In this document: positions 36,288 through 47,684 of the stretch, in pieces
Numbering within the stretch: the first letter of the stretch is position 1
How the letters are laid out: every line of letters begins with the position of its first letter
Position numbers and translations under genes: made by a program
Notes under the pieces: generated by a model
Told to the model about the DNA's origin: nothing
Database searches by the model: none
Seen by the model: only the letters and a program-made list of their open reading frames with translations
Assembly: GCF_010015445.1 (NCBI RefSeq)
Contig: NC_053114.1
Coordinates: 32,506,079 to 32,570,078 of the forward strand
From: Perca fluviatilis
Taxonomy: Eukaryota; Chordata; Actinopteri; Perciformes; Percidae
DNA length: 64,000 nucleotides
Direction: 5' to 3'

Positions 36288-37097
36288 ATGGAAAGGATAT
36301 CGAGGCGTAGTCGGGGTGGAGAGGGGTTGCAGTTCGGTGGGCTGGGGATCTCATCTTTGCTTTTTGCAGATGATGTGGTCCTGATGGCATCATCGGCCTG
36401 TGACCTTCAGCACTCACTGGATCGGTTCACAGCCGAGTGTGAAGCAGCTGGGATGAGGATCAGCACCTCTAAATCGGAGGCAATTGTTCTCAGCAGGAAA
36501 CCGATGGAGTGCCTTCTCCAGGTAGGGAATGAGTCCTTACCCCAAGTGAAGGAGTTCAAGTACCTTGGTGTCTTGTTCGCGAGTGAGGGGACAATGGAGC
36601 AGGAGATTGGTCGGAGAATCGGCGCAGCGGGTGCGGTATTACATTCAATTTATCGCACCGTTGTGACAAAAAGAGAGCTGAGCCAGAAGGCAAAGCTCTC
36701 AATCTACCGGTCAGTTTTCTTTCCTACCCTCACCTATGGTCATGAAGGCTGGGTCATGACCGAAAGAACAAGATCCAGGGTACAAGCGGCCGAAATGGGT
36801 TTCCTCAGGAGGGTGGCTGTAGAGCCGCTGCTCCTTCGCGTCGAAAGGAGCCAGTTGAGGTGGTTCGGGCATCTGGTAAGGATGCCCCCTGGGCGCCTCC
36901 CTAGGGAGGTGTTTCAGGCACTTCCAGCTGGGAGGAGGCCTCGGGGAAGACCCAGGACTAGGTGGAGGGATTATATCTCCAACCTGGCCTGGGAACGCCT
37001 CGGGATCCCCCAGTCGGAGCTGGTTAATGTGGCTCGGGAAAGGGAAGTTTGGGGTCCCCTGCTAGAGCTGCTACCCCCGCCACCCGATACCGGATAA
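36288..37097 (+). pseudogene. Rex3 reverse transcriptase C-terminal part
   Basis: A 269-codon frame with the catalytic motif C as FADD at residues 26-29 (LLFADDVVLM). Then come CEAAGMRISTSKSEAI, VKEFKYLGVLF and a C-terminal region with RRVAVEPLLLRVERSQLRW and GRLPREVFQALP. The frame ends in a stop just before the tandem tail, so the natural C-terminus is kept. The catalytic aspartates are intact here although the gene upstream is broken. Confidence 0.85.
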
Positions 37098-37118
37098 GCA
37101 GACGAAGATGGATGGATG

Positions 37119-37130
37119 GAATCAAGACCT
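37119..37130 (+). repeat. Rex3 target-site duplication, right
   Basis: GAATCAAGACCT, identical to 34061-34072. Its first bases overlap the pattern of the GATGGATG tail. Confidence 0.9.
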
Positions 37131-37240
37131 AATATTTATTAGTGCAAAATGGGTTGAACCCATTAAATAATGTATCATATCATAACCACTTCACCGGTGG
37201 GCTTCAAGGAGAAAAATTAAAACACAATCTAAAACAACCT

Positions 37241-37810
37241 TAGCCTGGTCCTACCAGACTCTCGTACATTTAATTTGTACAGAGAGTCTGGCCACTCTCC
37301 ATTGACAAGTGTTAACTTCCTTGAAGAAGGGTACTCTGTTGAAGTTTAAAACTATTGGATCTGCCCAGAGCCACTCTGGTAGCCTGGCTCCGCCGTCCTA
37401 CGTACTGTCTGGTAGGACCAGGAAAACAAGAGGGGAGACCACAACTATTGGCTTAGCATCGCTAGCATTAGCCTTAGCTAACTCCTTCACCACTGACGGA
37501 ACGAGCTGGAAAATCTAACTTTTCCCGAACCACATGGGGAGGAGAGCCACAACATCATGGTCACCAACAAAACTCAGCAAAGATTGTTCTTGCTCGGGCT
37601 TTAACTTCTGGATATTCAGCAGCGTTGCCACAACGGACCGCATCTTTCTCCGCCGCCATTATGGAACTCGCCGAAGGTTACCCAACCTCAACGTCATCGT
37701 TCTCAGCCACTCCCTCTGTTCGCTGATTGGACCTGTTAAAATTTGATCAGAGAAAACCCAAGAATATACCGCAAACCCAGACGTAGTACTGAAGGAAAAT
37801 TAAAATTGAG
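37241..37810. mobile_element. Unclassified fish repeat (CTACCAGACTC family)
   Basis: It starts TAGCCTGGTCCTACCAGACT and includes internal inverted matches (TCCTACCAGAC at 37249-37259 and GTCTGGTAGGA at 37407-37417). I recognise the opening as widespread in fish genomes. There is no coding sequence and no clear target duplication. The right limit is approximate, and it runs into repeat family X. Confidence 0.4.
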
Positions 37811-37834
37811 CAGAAGCACGTTTGTGTTGGAATT

Positions 37835-38055
37835 TTAAATTTGGTGGATTTATGGGGACTATTCTTGACTGCTCCTCAGATCTCTGCATGGAAAATTGAG
37901 ACAGCTAGCTAGACCATCCGTCCAATCTGAGTTTTCTCTCGCAAGACTATTTTGCAGCGGCTCGGTGCGGAGCTTAGCGCCACCCATGATGATTGTGATT
38001 GGTTTAAAGAAATGCCATTAAACCAGAGCACGTTTGTCTCCCATCCCGCAATGCT
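37835..38055 (-). mobile_element. Dispersed repeat family X, copy 2 (inverted, partial)
   Basis: It matches the reverse complement of 31971-32396 over the CTCTGGTTTA, TTAAACCAATCA and GCAGAGATCTGAGG segments. It is truncated at both ends. Confidence 0.55.
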
Positions 38056-38067
38056 ACTTCCAATGCT

Positions 38068-38130
38068 ATTTCCAATGATGCTGTGTGGAGTCATTGATTT
38101 CCAATGACTCTAGACAGCATCATTGGAAAT
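38068..38130 (+). repeat. 29-bp inverted repeat (hairpin)
   Basis: Arms at 38068-38096 and 38102-38130 pair at 27 of 29 positions around a 5-nt loop. It sits directly beyond the truncated family X copy. Confidence 0.8.
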
Positions 38131-39248
38131 CAACCTATTCTGTCGTTTAGGTATGAGGATGTGTTCCTGTTATTTTAATGGCCTGAAAACCACAGAGCAA
38201 TACTGCTGAGGATTTTTATACCTTTAATTCACCTGTGAGGAACGGACGAGTGTATAGGAATTTCATTTATCATCTTTGCCCCGGTGAAAGCTCAAATTAA
38301 AGCTGCATACTCACAACCACAGCAAACAAACAAGGAAAAATTCTGTTTTTGTTTCAACTATGTAATGAAAATACCCAAACCCAATGACTGTGACTATTTC
38401 CAACTCCATGATGATGAAAAACAAATCCCAAATGAAGTGACTTGGGGGAAACAGTGTTATGTGGTATACTTGGATCAATGTATGTTCCTTGCAGCTGCAG
38501 ACAACTTGAGACAAGAGGTTTGTTGTGTGTGTATCTAGAGTTCAGTCTGTTTAGTAATTCCTCTTTAAATTACTCAGCATAATCCAGGAAATCCATGATT
38601 TATGTCCACTGTACTTCTTGTTATCTGGAGATTACATTTTTAATGATGTTCTTCAGAGAGGTGTTTGGTCTTCTTGTTTAAATGTACGTAAGTGACAACG
38701 ACCCACAATATTTCACAACCACATGACCTGACAAGATGTCATTTTGCTTCCAAAAGTGACAGTTGTGGAGAGACATCATATGTAAATACCCTTCCAAAAA
38801 AAGGATGTGAGACAGACAAGTAACCAACCAAAGTCAGCGAATCAATAAATCAGCCAACAGGAACTCCATGCCAACATCCCTTTAATTGCCTGTTCCTCGC
38901 TGAATGATTCAGGTTTTGCAGAAGGCTTTAATGAGGTGTTGAATTCCACTGCAGGGATTGAAACAGGCAATTAAAAGGCAGATGTAATACGGCCCAGGTG
39001 AACTGAAGGAGTGAGAACAGGAGACAGAGGGAAAAAGTGTAAAGATATTAAGATCCTCAAAACTGATGGACAGAACGAGGGTCCTAAACGCACTGCTGCT
39101 GAAGCTTTTTACAAATATAAAAGCCTACAAATGTAATGAACAATGGGAAATACCCAGTTCGGTTTATTTTAAACAAACCACCATTGTTGCCTCCATGAAT
39201 ACATTCAAACTGCATCTATTGCTTTATTGCAGCAGATGTTGTTTCCCA
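38131..39248. other. Unassigned stretch
   Basis: No gene or element is recognised. Confidence 0.45.
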
Positions 39249-39249
39249 G

Positions 39250-39615
39250 GGAGAGAGAGAAAGAAAGAAAGAAGAAAGAATCACTTTGTTAATCCCTCAA
39301 TGGGGAAATTCATTTTTTACACTTTTATACTCTGTTGTTGTTACATAACACACATACAGTAGGCCTGAAATAAACACGCATGCTCACACTTGATCTATAG
39401 ACATGCATTAATGGAGAGATGTCAGAGCGAAGGGACTGCAATCGGCAGTGCTCAGTTGGGAGTTTGTTGCCTTGCTCAAGGACACCTCGGCATTGCCCAG
39501 GAGGTGAACTGGCATCTCCAGCTACCAGTCCACACTCCGTACTTTGGTCCATGCGGGACTTAAACCTGCCACCTTCCAGACCCCAAGGCAAGCCCCACAG
39601 ACAGAGTGCCAACTG
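39250..39615 (-). mobile_element. tRNA-derived SINE (fish type)
   Basis: Read on the minus strand it begins with a tRNA-like head. The polymerase III B box appears as GGTTTAAGTCCC (39555-39566), and an A-box-like region lies around 39585-39610. The body contains the characteristic AGGTGCCTTGCTCAAGG-like segment, here GTCCTTGAGCAAGGC in reverse. The 3' tail is AATTTCCCCATTGAGGGATT, then a CTTT/TCTC microsatellite (39250-39280). This order (head, body, LINE-like tail, simple repeat) defines a retroposed SINE of about 365 bp. I recognise the body from many teleost genomes but do not name the family. The boxes have drifted, so it is probably inactive. Confidence 0.7.
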
Positions 39616-41593
39616 TAAATAGATTATATATCAATTGCCTGGGTATTAAGATTCCCAGGAGAGTTATTTGGACTAGGCTTCCATGCAGGACACGAGGGGA
39701 CAGGAAAGAAACATTAACACCAAACTTTTGGAAATAAGCTATTAGAAACTTTACTCAGGATCGTCTCAGAGGGCAAGTCTATACGGCCACCTAAACAGAA
39801 GTGGAGTGTAGTAAAAAGTTAAACGTAGTAGATGATACAAAGCTATCCCATTGTTTATGCATGCTGTTCTTCCATTTTTGCCTTCATTAAACAATTGACA
39901 AAACAGGACACACGGTGAGAGAGAGTAGGCTAAGCATCTAATATACATTAATTATTTTGAGTGATACATACTATTATCATTAGCATTTTTTGGCTTGTGT
40001 TATTTCACACTTTGATTATGTCTTGTGGAATGACGATCACTTTAAACAGGTGCTTCAGTGTTTCAGTTCAATTTCATTTGCATTTCATGCTTTTATGCTG
40101 ATGATGCTTTCATAAATACTGACAATCAAAGTGCACCTGTCTTTTAATTTTGTATTCATGAAGTCAAGAGGTTGTGATTCTTCTGCATTAAACTTTAGCA
40201 AGACAGTGAATTCTCATTTTGCCTCTCTTTCGTAGAACTTTTGTCATTTCACAGGGACATTTTAACAGTGACCAATATGTGAGCTGCGTCAAGATTGTGA
40301 TGTGGCAACTTTTTTGTTTTCTGTGTTTGCAATGCACTGTAATAGCCATTATTCAAATAGTTGTATTCTGTTTAACCAGGGCTGGGATTTAGCTCCCCAT
40401 CCATTAGGGGTGGAACGGTACACAGAAGTCTCGGTTCATACCTCGGTTCAGACATCCCGGTTCTGTTCGGTACAATGGAGGGAAAAGCAAAACAAAAATG
40501 CAGAACCGAGACGCCCCGTACCGTTTCAGTTCAATACGAATACATGTACCGTTCCAAAAGAAAAACAAACAGAAAACTCAATGTTAAAGTAAAATAAAAT
40601 CTTTCCAAACATATGATATTCAGTAACTACATTCACAAGGTTTTCATAACTATTTACAGTACATTACTTTTCATTTTTATTTGACAGCAGTTCATGTGAA
40701 GCACAAAACATGTTCTCCATTACAACAAGCAACAAGCAGCTCAGATAAACCATTGTGATTTATGATTAGCCAAACTCCTGTTGATGCTAATGGTGCATGG
40801 TTAATGGGGCACACTAAACAGTGTCTGTTATCAAGTAATCACAATTTGTTCCCTTTACACTTACCGGGATTGAGGGGTCTGGATTCCGCCAACAAACAGA
40901 GGGTAGATTGTATTTAAGGCTGTGAAGTGTCACATGGTAGAGTGAACAATGGGGTAATGGTTGTTATGGCAGCACTCCATTTACATATTAAGAAGTCTAA
41001 ACATGATCATATCTTGCTGTAGTGGGCATACTATGAAAGCAAAATCAGGGCGTGCTTGACGAGGGGCTGAAAGGGAATGACATCCTTTAGCACAAATTAG
41101 AAGATGCATTAACTGCATTTCTAGGAAAAATGAAAACTGACAGAAGCTTGAGCCACCCGCCATGCCGCCCACCATGATAGATTTGAGCTAATCATCATCC
41201 AAGCACAATCTTTTACACACAATCTATTACTTTAAGTGCTGAGTGTGTCATGGCTAATTATTTATTTGAATAACACATGCTCACATAGCAGCACAGTATG
41301 GATTTTTGTAGTTTATAATTACCCAGGGATTGTTTCAGTTCAGGTCTGGAAAAAATGCACACAAGTAAGGGAGCTAAACGTTTCCTGGCTTTGGCAATGT
41401 TGTCCCCATGCCTGGCTTTATTAGCCCTTTTCTACATTGTGTTGTATTCTGTTTAATCTGGGCTTTTAGTAAATTACAAACTGAGATTGATGTTGGTGAG
41501 GTAGATAGATAAATTGAAAAACACAAGCCACACTTAATCACTAAATTACTCCTAGATTTAATTTAATATAACAAATTGATGATATCAAACACT
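39616..41593. other. Mostly unassigned stretch
   Basis: One short element (40406-40558) is listed separately. Otherwise I see no gene, tandem repeat or inverted repeat. Confidence 0.4.
40406..40558. mobile_element. Short hAT-like MITE (GGAACGGTAC family)
   Basis: The left end TAGGGGTGGAACGGTACA is mirrored by ATGTACCGTTCCAAAAG on the right. The interior is rich in CGGTT and CCGAGAC motifs. It resembles very common fish hAT MITE ends, but I could not confirm an 8-bp duplication. Confidence 0.5.
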
Positions 41594-41597
41594 TTAA

Positions 41598-42121
41598 AGT
41601 GCTCATATTATGCTTTTTGGCTTTTTCCCTTTCCTTTATTGTGTCTTTATACAGTATATATCTTTTGTGCACGTTATAGGTATACAAAGTGAAAAAGCCC
41701 AAAGTCCACCCCAAAGGGACTTACCATCTCCAACAGAAAACACTGTTCACAAACTGCTCCAAACAGCTCTATTGTAGTCCAGCCTTTACTTCCGTGACGA
41801 ACGCTGGTCACTTTGTAACACACGTTATAATGCTTGCCTAGCTGCTAGCGTGGAACGCCCAAATACTCTGCTTCTTAATGGCTAGTTGTCCTTACCTAGG
41901 TACTGTGCATGTGCGACTCCCAACAAAGATTGAACAGAAGTGTGATGCTTCACTCTGTAGCTAAAACAGAGAGCTCAACACACAGGGTGAAAAGAGGAGC
42001 TGCAGCAATGTGCCGTACAACAAAAAATATGGTGTTTTTTGAAAATTAAACCATGTAAACCTATTCTGATATAACCTCTAAATACAATTATGAACCTGAA
42101 AATGAGAATAATATGAGCACT
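41598..42121. mobile_element. TTAA-flanked MITE, family C
   Basis: It starts AGTGCTCATATTATGC and ends with the inverted form ATAATATGAGCACT, flanked by TTAA at 41594-41597 and 42122-42125. It is 524 bp with no coding capacity. Only this copy occurs in the window. Confidence 0.75.
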
Positions 42122-42582
42122 TTAAATGTACTGCATAATCTCCTAGGTCTTTTCAATTATGATGGCTGATTAGGCCACTTAAGTTAAAGCTGTGTGGAGC
42201 AATACTGAGAGGTTCCCCACATAATCACCCACACTCTAAGAATCATAATTATTTTTTTCTGTCCTAACTTGTGCAGCAAAAGCATCAAGCATGGTCAAAA
42301 TAACAAAAAAATGAAAAGACCTATGTGAGTGTGTGAGAGCTTTTAGTGTTCTTTGATAGTTGGATGGCTGGAATGTGTTTTAACAACAAATATTTCCAAT
42401 ATCCTCATGTTACTTAACATAGAAACATAAGACGTTCCCAGATAATGTAAAGATCTTGTAGGGTTATGTTACGACCACCATTTGTTATTATTTCAACTTC
42501 TGAGAAATCATGTTTTGTCCGTCAGTTTGACATGGCTGACAGGTCTAAATACTGCAATACCCATGAGCCACAGTAATGGTGC

Positions 42583-42855
42583 CGCTGCAAAATACCCTCC
42601 GGAAGGAACTTGTTTTGGTGGAACATGAAAACTCAGATTGGAAAGATAGTCTACTTAGGTGCCTGGATTTACCCTGCAGAGATCTGAGGAGCAGTTAACC
42701 ATAGTCCTCATAAATCCACCGGCGTTTAAAATGCCAACACAAACAAAGCAGAAGGTAATGGATATCTGGCCGAAATTCTGGCAGAATTCTGGCAGAATTT
42801 TCCGGCAGCACCTGAACAATCCCGGGAATGAAACATCGTCGATATAGACTAGGCG
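42583..42855 (+). mobile_element. Dispersed repeat family X, copy 3 (partial)
   Basis: It matches the second half of copy 1 from GCTGCAAAATA onward and extends past it to ATATAGACTAGG, which is an inverted match to the family's first bases. It therefore probably shows the true right end. An internal GAATTCTGGCA motif is duplicated. Confidence 0.55.
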
Positions 42856-45177
42856 GCCATAGTTGCTGAATCTAAAAAAAAATTGACATAGAATCCAAAA
42901 CTGAATCAATATTAATCCTCAGATTGAATTATCAGTTTTTCTCAACACCTTTATCTTTAGCTTTCACCAACAAGCAGTGCACGGTTACATAATTTTATGT
43001 TCTATTATTGCATGTTTCTTGCCAAAATGCACCTTGGGAGTCATTGTTAACATTGTTAAGGTTTTTATGTACAAAACCTTGTATCTTCAATTTTCCATCA
43101 GACATTTTCTAAAGCAGTTATTTATCTTTTATACTAATGACTGAATCAAGTTTGATGCCCATCCAAGCCAGAGAAGTGTTCAAACTGTGAGTCATACAAC
43201 ATTGTCTGGAGAAAATAAATGGTACTTTAACCTCCAGAACCAGGGACGATTGAAATAGCTCCCCCCATTTCACAGCTCCATAAATTCACCCAATGTCAAA
43301 CTACTGCCAAATCACACAAAAATGGCATTCAAGATGCTAGTGCCTTTATCTTCTTTCTTACTGCCTTATTAGCAATTCATTATGGGTGCACTTGAAGCGT
43401 CTGTAATTCTGAGTGTGTGTGTTTTATTTGGTCATGTACACTGTTGTATGTGCGGATGTGCAAAAGCATCGCAGATTTTATGTGTCACATTGTTCTGCAG
43501 GTGTGGTTTTAATTTGTGGTTTAAATAATGTTCTGTCAACGGTCTTTCAAATTCTGAATTGTAGGACTCTTACTTAGTCCTGAATTATTACATACCACAA
43601 TAGATATTTGATTTACCTGAATAAAATAAATGTAACCAAAAAAAACATCACAGTGTATGGTAAATGTATTCCCTCATCTTCTTTCCCCATCCTCTCACGC
43701 TCTTTTCTGTTGAGGTTTTCATGTGAAACAAGTTGCTCAACAGCTGTTCTTCTTTGTCTGCAGTCACTTGTGTGCTGCCTCACTTAGTTCATCCCTTGAT
43801 CTGTCATGTTATCCTCATCCCAAACTGCCTCATATTCCCACTGTATCCCAGTGTTAGACAAGCCCCACTTCACTTCTGTTCTCATTTCTTTTCTTTTCAT
43901 GTCTCCTTACCTTTCCTCTCATGTCTCTATTTTTTTCCAACTCTTGCCTCTCCTCTCGTCTCTCCTCGTATTGCTTTTCAATTCTCTTCCCAAACCATGC
44001 TTTCTTTTAAGGCCCACCTCCCAACCCTCACTGTCTAATAACTCAGTAATGGTAGAGTTAGTCTATAGAGCCCCAAGCTATCAGCTTTTATGGCTCTAAT
44101 TGTTTCTTCTGCGCCGTTACTTGTAAGACTGCTGTCGAGTGAATACAATTTGGCCACAGAGGGAAGCAACATTGAGCACCGATCCAAGACTAATCTCAGA
44201 CGCTCTCAGCGGACGCAGAGTCAAAAGAGGAAGCTAATAACATGATACTTGTGATGGTGTGGATGAGCTTGAGGAAGAAGAAAAAAAGAAAACAGTGGAA
44301 TCGTCCAATCACCTCAGCTCATTATTAACTCAGAATTCAGTCATATTTTGGGAAATACTTCATCTCATTCTCCTCAAGCATTTATCATTCCCTCCTCCCC
44401 TCCCTCCTCCAACCCCCCTTTTTTGTATTGTCACCATTTGTAAAAGTGAGGGATTAACATTTAGTATATTATTCTGTCAAGGATTATGGAAACAGGTGAC
44501 ACATTTTCATTTCAAGCTCACTCCATCAAAGAGGATGCGTACAAACACAGCATGCAGCAATATTTGATCTAGGATTAGTGTTTAAAAAAATCACCAATAA
44601 TACAAACAATTATGTTTGATGTAAGCTGATTTTCATTTTTGTGCCACAACTGGATTAAAATGATAAATCATTTTTTCCCCCACTGATTCATCTGAAAATG
44701 TTTAACTCAAAATGTAGCCTCTCTCTCTTTCTAAAAACGCAGGCCCACAGTACATATACTGGCCAGATAATGTGAATCATACTGCTTAAAAGATTTCCAG
44801 AGAATGATTTAACAATTCTATACTCTGTATACCATAAATCTGAGTGACAGAGGGACTGACTAAATGACAAAGCACATTATCAGCCTGTTTGCTCCGTGTT
44901 TGCAATCATAACTCTCCAGCAGTCATGGCTCATCAGCAGTGTCAGGCCATATAAAAGAACCAAACAGCCTCTTGACATCATAAGTGGGGGTTTCACTACT
45001 AGCTATCACAGATAACCACACCACAACAAACGCAGCCCGAGCACCGCTTTCTGCAGGCCAAAGGCTAATTGGCTGGCATTCAGCCTGTGTCGGAGAAAAA
45101 AAGGGCACATATATAATTAAATACTATAAAAAAAACCCCCCCCAAAAAAAAAAAAAAAAAAAAACCACCCCAAATTT

Positions 45178-45247
<70 letters not shown>

Positions 45248-45440
45248 CAACCATCCTTTTTCTCCCTCCTTCAGATGTTCAAACCACACTTTGCAACACG
45301 ACACATTAAAATTAATAATCTCGAAGATTTTCAATTAATATGTCTGTTAAGTCACTGCCTTTCGCTTAATGAGGCAACACAATGGTGACTGAGCCTATGC
45401 CTCACAGATAAAAGTATTGAAATAATATGTTTATATGGTA
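42856..45440. other. Unassigned stretch with long homopolymers near its end
   Basis: No gene or element end is recognised. A pyrimidine-rich segment (43680-44030) produces overlapping open frames without motifs. The A and T runs at 45144-45247 are listed separately. Confidence 0.4.
45144..45247 (+). repeat. A21 and T69 homopolymer pair
   Basis: A run of 21 A (45144-45164) and a run of 69 T (45179-45247) are separated by 14 nt. Frames through them are poly-F or poly-K and not genes. Confidence 0.9.
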
Positions 45441-45750
45441 CTGTGCAAAAGTTTTAGGCAGGTATGAAAAAATGCTGTAAACTAAGAATGCTTTCAAAAA
45501 TGGAAGTCTTAATAGTTTATTTTCAGCAATTAACAAAATGCAGTGAATGAACAGAAGAGACATCTAAATCAAATCAATATTTGGTGTGACCACCCTTTGC
45601 CTTCAAGACAGCATCAATTCTTCTAGGTACCCTTGCACAAAGTTTTTGAAGGAACTTGGCTGGTAGGTTATTCCAAACATCTTGGAGAACTAACCACAGA
45701 TCTTCTGTGGATGTAGGCTTCCTCAAATCCTTCTGTCTCTTCATGTTATC

Positions 45751-46530
45751 CTAGACACACTCCATGATGCTGAGATCAGGGCTCTGTGGGGGCCATGCCA
45801 TCACTTTCAGGACTTCTTGTTCTTCTTTACGCTGAAGATAGTTCTTAATGACCTTGGCTGTATGTTTGGGGTCGTTGTCCTGCTGCAGAATAAATTTGGG
45901 GCCAATCATACGCCTCCCTGATGGTATTGCATGATGGATACGTATCTGCTTGTATTTCTCAGCATTGAGGACACCATTAATCCTGACCAAATCTCCAACT
46001 CCATTTGCAGAAATGCAGCCCCAAACTTGCAAGGAACCTCCACCATGTTTCACTGTTGCCTGCCAACACTCATTAGTGTACCGCTCTACAGCCCTTCGGC
46101 GAACAACCTGCCTTATGCTACAGCCAAATATTTCAAATTTTGACTCATCAGTCCAGAGCAACTGCTACCATTTTTCTGCACCACAGTTCCTATGTTTTTG
46201 TGTATAGTTGAGTCGCTTGGCCTTGTTTCAATGTCGGAGGTATGGCTTTTTGGCTGCAACTCTTCCATGAAGACCACTTCTGGCCAGACTTCTCCAGACA
46301 GTAGATGGGTTTACCTGGGTCCCACTGGTTTCTGCCAGTTCTGAGCTGATGGCACTGCTGGACATCTTCCGATTTTGAAGGGAAATAAGCTTGATGTGTT
46401 TTTCATCTCCTGCACTAAGTTTCCTTGGCCGACCACTGCGTCTATGATTCTCAATGTTCCCTGACTTTTTGCAAGTGTACCTATAAGAAAATAAGAAAGC
46501 TGGTTTGAAGGCAAAGGGTAGTAACACCAA
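45751..46530 (-). pseudogene. Tc1-type transposase, broken
   Basis: Minus-strand coding remnant. The upstream part (46530-46228) has the HTH region with GRPRKLSAGDEKHIKL and NPSTVWRSLARSGLHGRV. The downstream part (46161-45751) has the catalytic core. First aspartate is in WTDESKFEIFG, the second in LQQDNDPKHTAK, and the glutamate in PPQSPDLSIMEC. Between the second aspartate and the glutamate I count 38 residues, not the 34 of classical Tc1. Two in-frame stops separate the halves (after KPYLRH and before QLLWTDES), and another follows MECV. The paired-like N-terminus is mostly deleted. The protein would cut and join DNA at TA sites if intact, but this copy is dead. Confidence 0.85.
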
Positions 46531-46629
46531 ATATTGATGTGATTTAGATGTTTTTTTGGTCGCTCACTTTGCATTTTGTAAATTGATAAAAATGAACAAT
46601 CATTATTTATATTTTTGAAAGCATTCATA

Positions 46630-47684
46630 GGCCGGTTACACACTGGATGCGTCGCACAAGCATGTCAGCTGCGTGGCGTTTATATTTCGGCTCCCATGTT
46701 AACAGGTTAGAGCTTACAAACTGCCTGCGTAAATAACGCGTGCCTGCTAGAAATTAAGCTCAGCGCAAATTCTTTCAGGAAGATCTCATTAACCCAATCA
46801 CTACTCTTTCTTCTTAAATCAATTCAGCTGTTTAGAAGTGAGGCTTTCAGTTAAACCAAGACTTGGCCACGAAATTCAAGGGCCAATCATAGCCTTACAA
46901 TGCTTTAAATCTGTTCTCTCCTTGTGCTGTCAGCTGTCGTTTCAGGCAAAGCGCTCAGCCCTCCACCTCCCTGCCGCCTCCGGTCATCGTGTTTCTCCCG
47001 GCTGACCGATCCGTTGCCTCTTCGGTCTGGTCTCCGGTCTCCTTCTCCGCCGCCCCCAGTGTCTAGACTCCATCTGGGTTATGTTCCTGTTCTCTACCCC
47101 TTTAAAAATATTATTAATTCGATGGAGTCTAATCTCCAAAAGACTTTGTACATTTTATATTACATTTGTACAATAAATATTTTTTGCATATCTGCAAACG
47201 AAGTCTCTCCTGATTGAAATAGAACCGACGCCTATTTTTCACGCGACACGCAAGCGTGTTGGAAGCGTTTCCAGGCAAAATAGAATAGGAAAAGATGTTA
47301 ATATGTCGTTTAGACATGAATACATATTAATAAATGACATGTTGATGTTTGAAAGTCTCTAGGTTTTGATATAAATGCAGATATAAATGTAATAAAAAAA
47401 AAACGATTTTCTAATATTGCACCTGTCAATACAGAACGAAATATTCTGTAGCCTATTTTGCCGTCAATACTGCCAACGTTGTCTTTGCTGTAATTAAATC
47501 AGTATATATTTATGTTTAACATGGTATTTCATTTTATCAATGGGAAACATACATGTGTCCAGACAAGGCTAGCAGCAGCAGCACCGCGTCAGACACGTTT
47601 CTGGTGTAGACAAAGAAAAATACACGCAGCTGACACGCAGTAGAAACACCACGCTCACACCACGCAGGCAGTGTTTAACCGGCC
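46630..47684 (+). mobile_element. PIF/Harbinger-type MITE, family GGCCGG, copy 2 (nested)
   Basis: It starts GGCCGGTTACACACTGGA and ends GTGTTTAACCGGCC. The flanks are ATA (46627-46629) and TTA (47685-47687), a TTA duplication with one change. It closely matches 10482-11197 once the 461-bp insertion (46755-47215) and one 5-bp repeat are removed, leaving about 590 bp. It lies within the right inverted repeat of the Tc1-type element. Confidence 0.85.
46755..47215 (+). mobile_element. LTR-like unit, copy 1 (nested, probable solo LTR)
   Basis: This 461-bp unit splits the Harbinger MITE and is flanked by GAAAT on both sides (46750-46754 and 47216-47220), a 5-bp duplication absent from copy 1 of that MITE. 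It contains an AATAAA signal near the end (47172-47177) and a stem pair TAGACTCCAT/ATGGAGTCTA around an AT-rich loop, as expected for an LTR. The ends are not TG...CA: the unit starts TAAGCTCAG (the other copy has TGAAGCTCAG) and ends TCTCCTGATT. A related copy is at 54414-54858. Solo LTR is the best reading; a non-autonomous DNA element is the alternative. Confidence 0.6.

Larger units (their letters stand above)
34073..37118 (+). mobile_element. Rex3: Rex3 (RTE-clade) LINE, near full length, inactive
   Basis: The 3046-bp insertion is bounded by a perfect 12-bp duplication (34061-34072 and 37119-37130). It ends in the short tandem tail GATGGATGGA, as is usual for RTE-type LINEs. Order on the plus strand is a GC-rich leader, an apurinic-like endonuclease, a reverse transcriptase and a C-terminal region. 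The subfamily call rests on protein motifs and on two short sites (35809-35828 exact, 36254-36273 with one mismatch) that match, from memory, the standard Rex3 PCR primers. The frame is broken several times, so this copy cannot encode its own proteins. It is far more GC-rich than its flanks. Confidence 0.85.

Noticed and set aside
43733..44099. Overlapping 97-101-codon plus-strand frames
   Set aside because: They come from a C/T-rich tract, overlap in two registers and have no motif.
44984..45388. 134-codon open frame and its minus-strand partner
   Set aside because: Both pass through the A and T homopolymers and encode mostly poly-F or poly-K.
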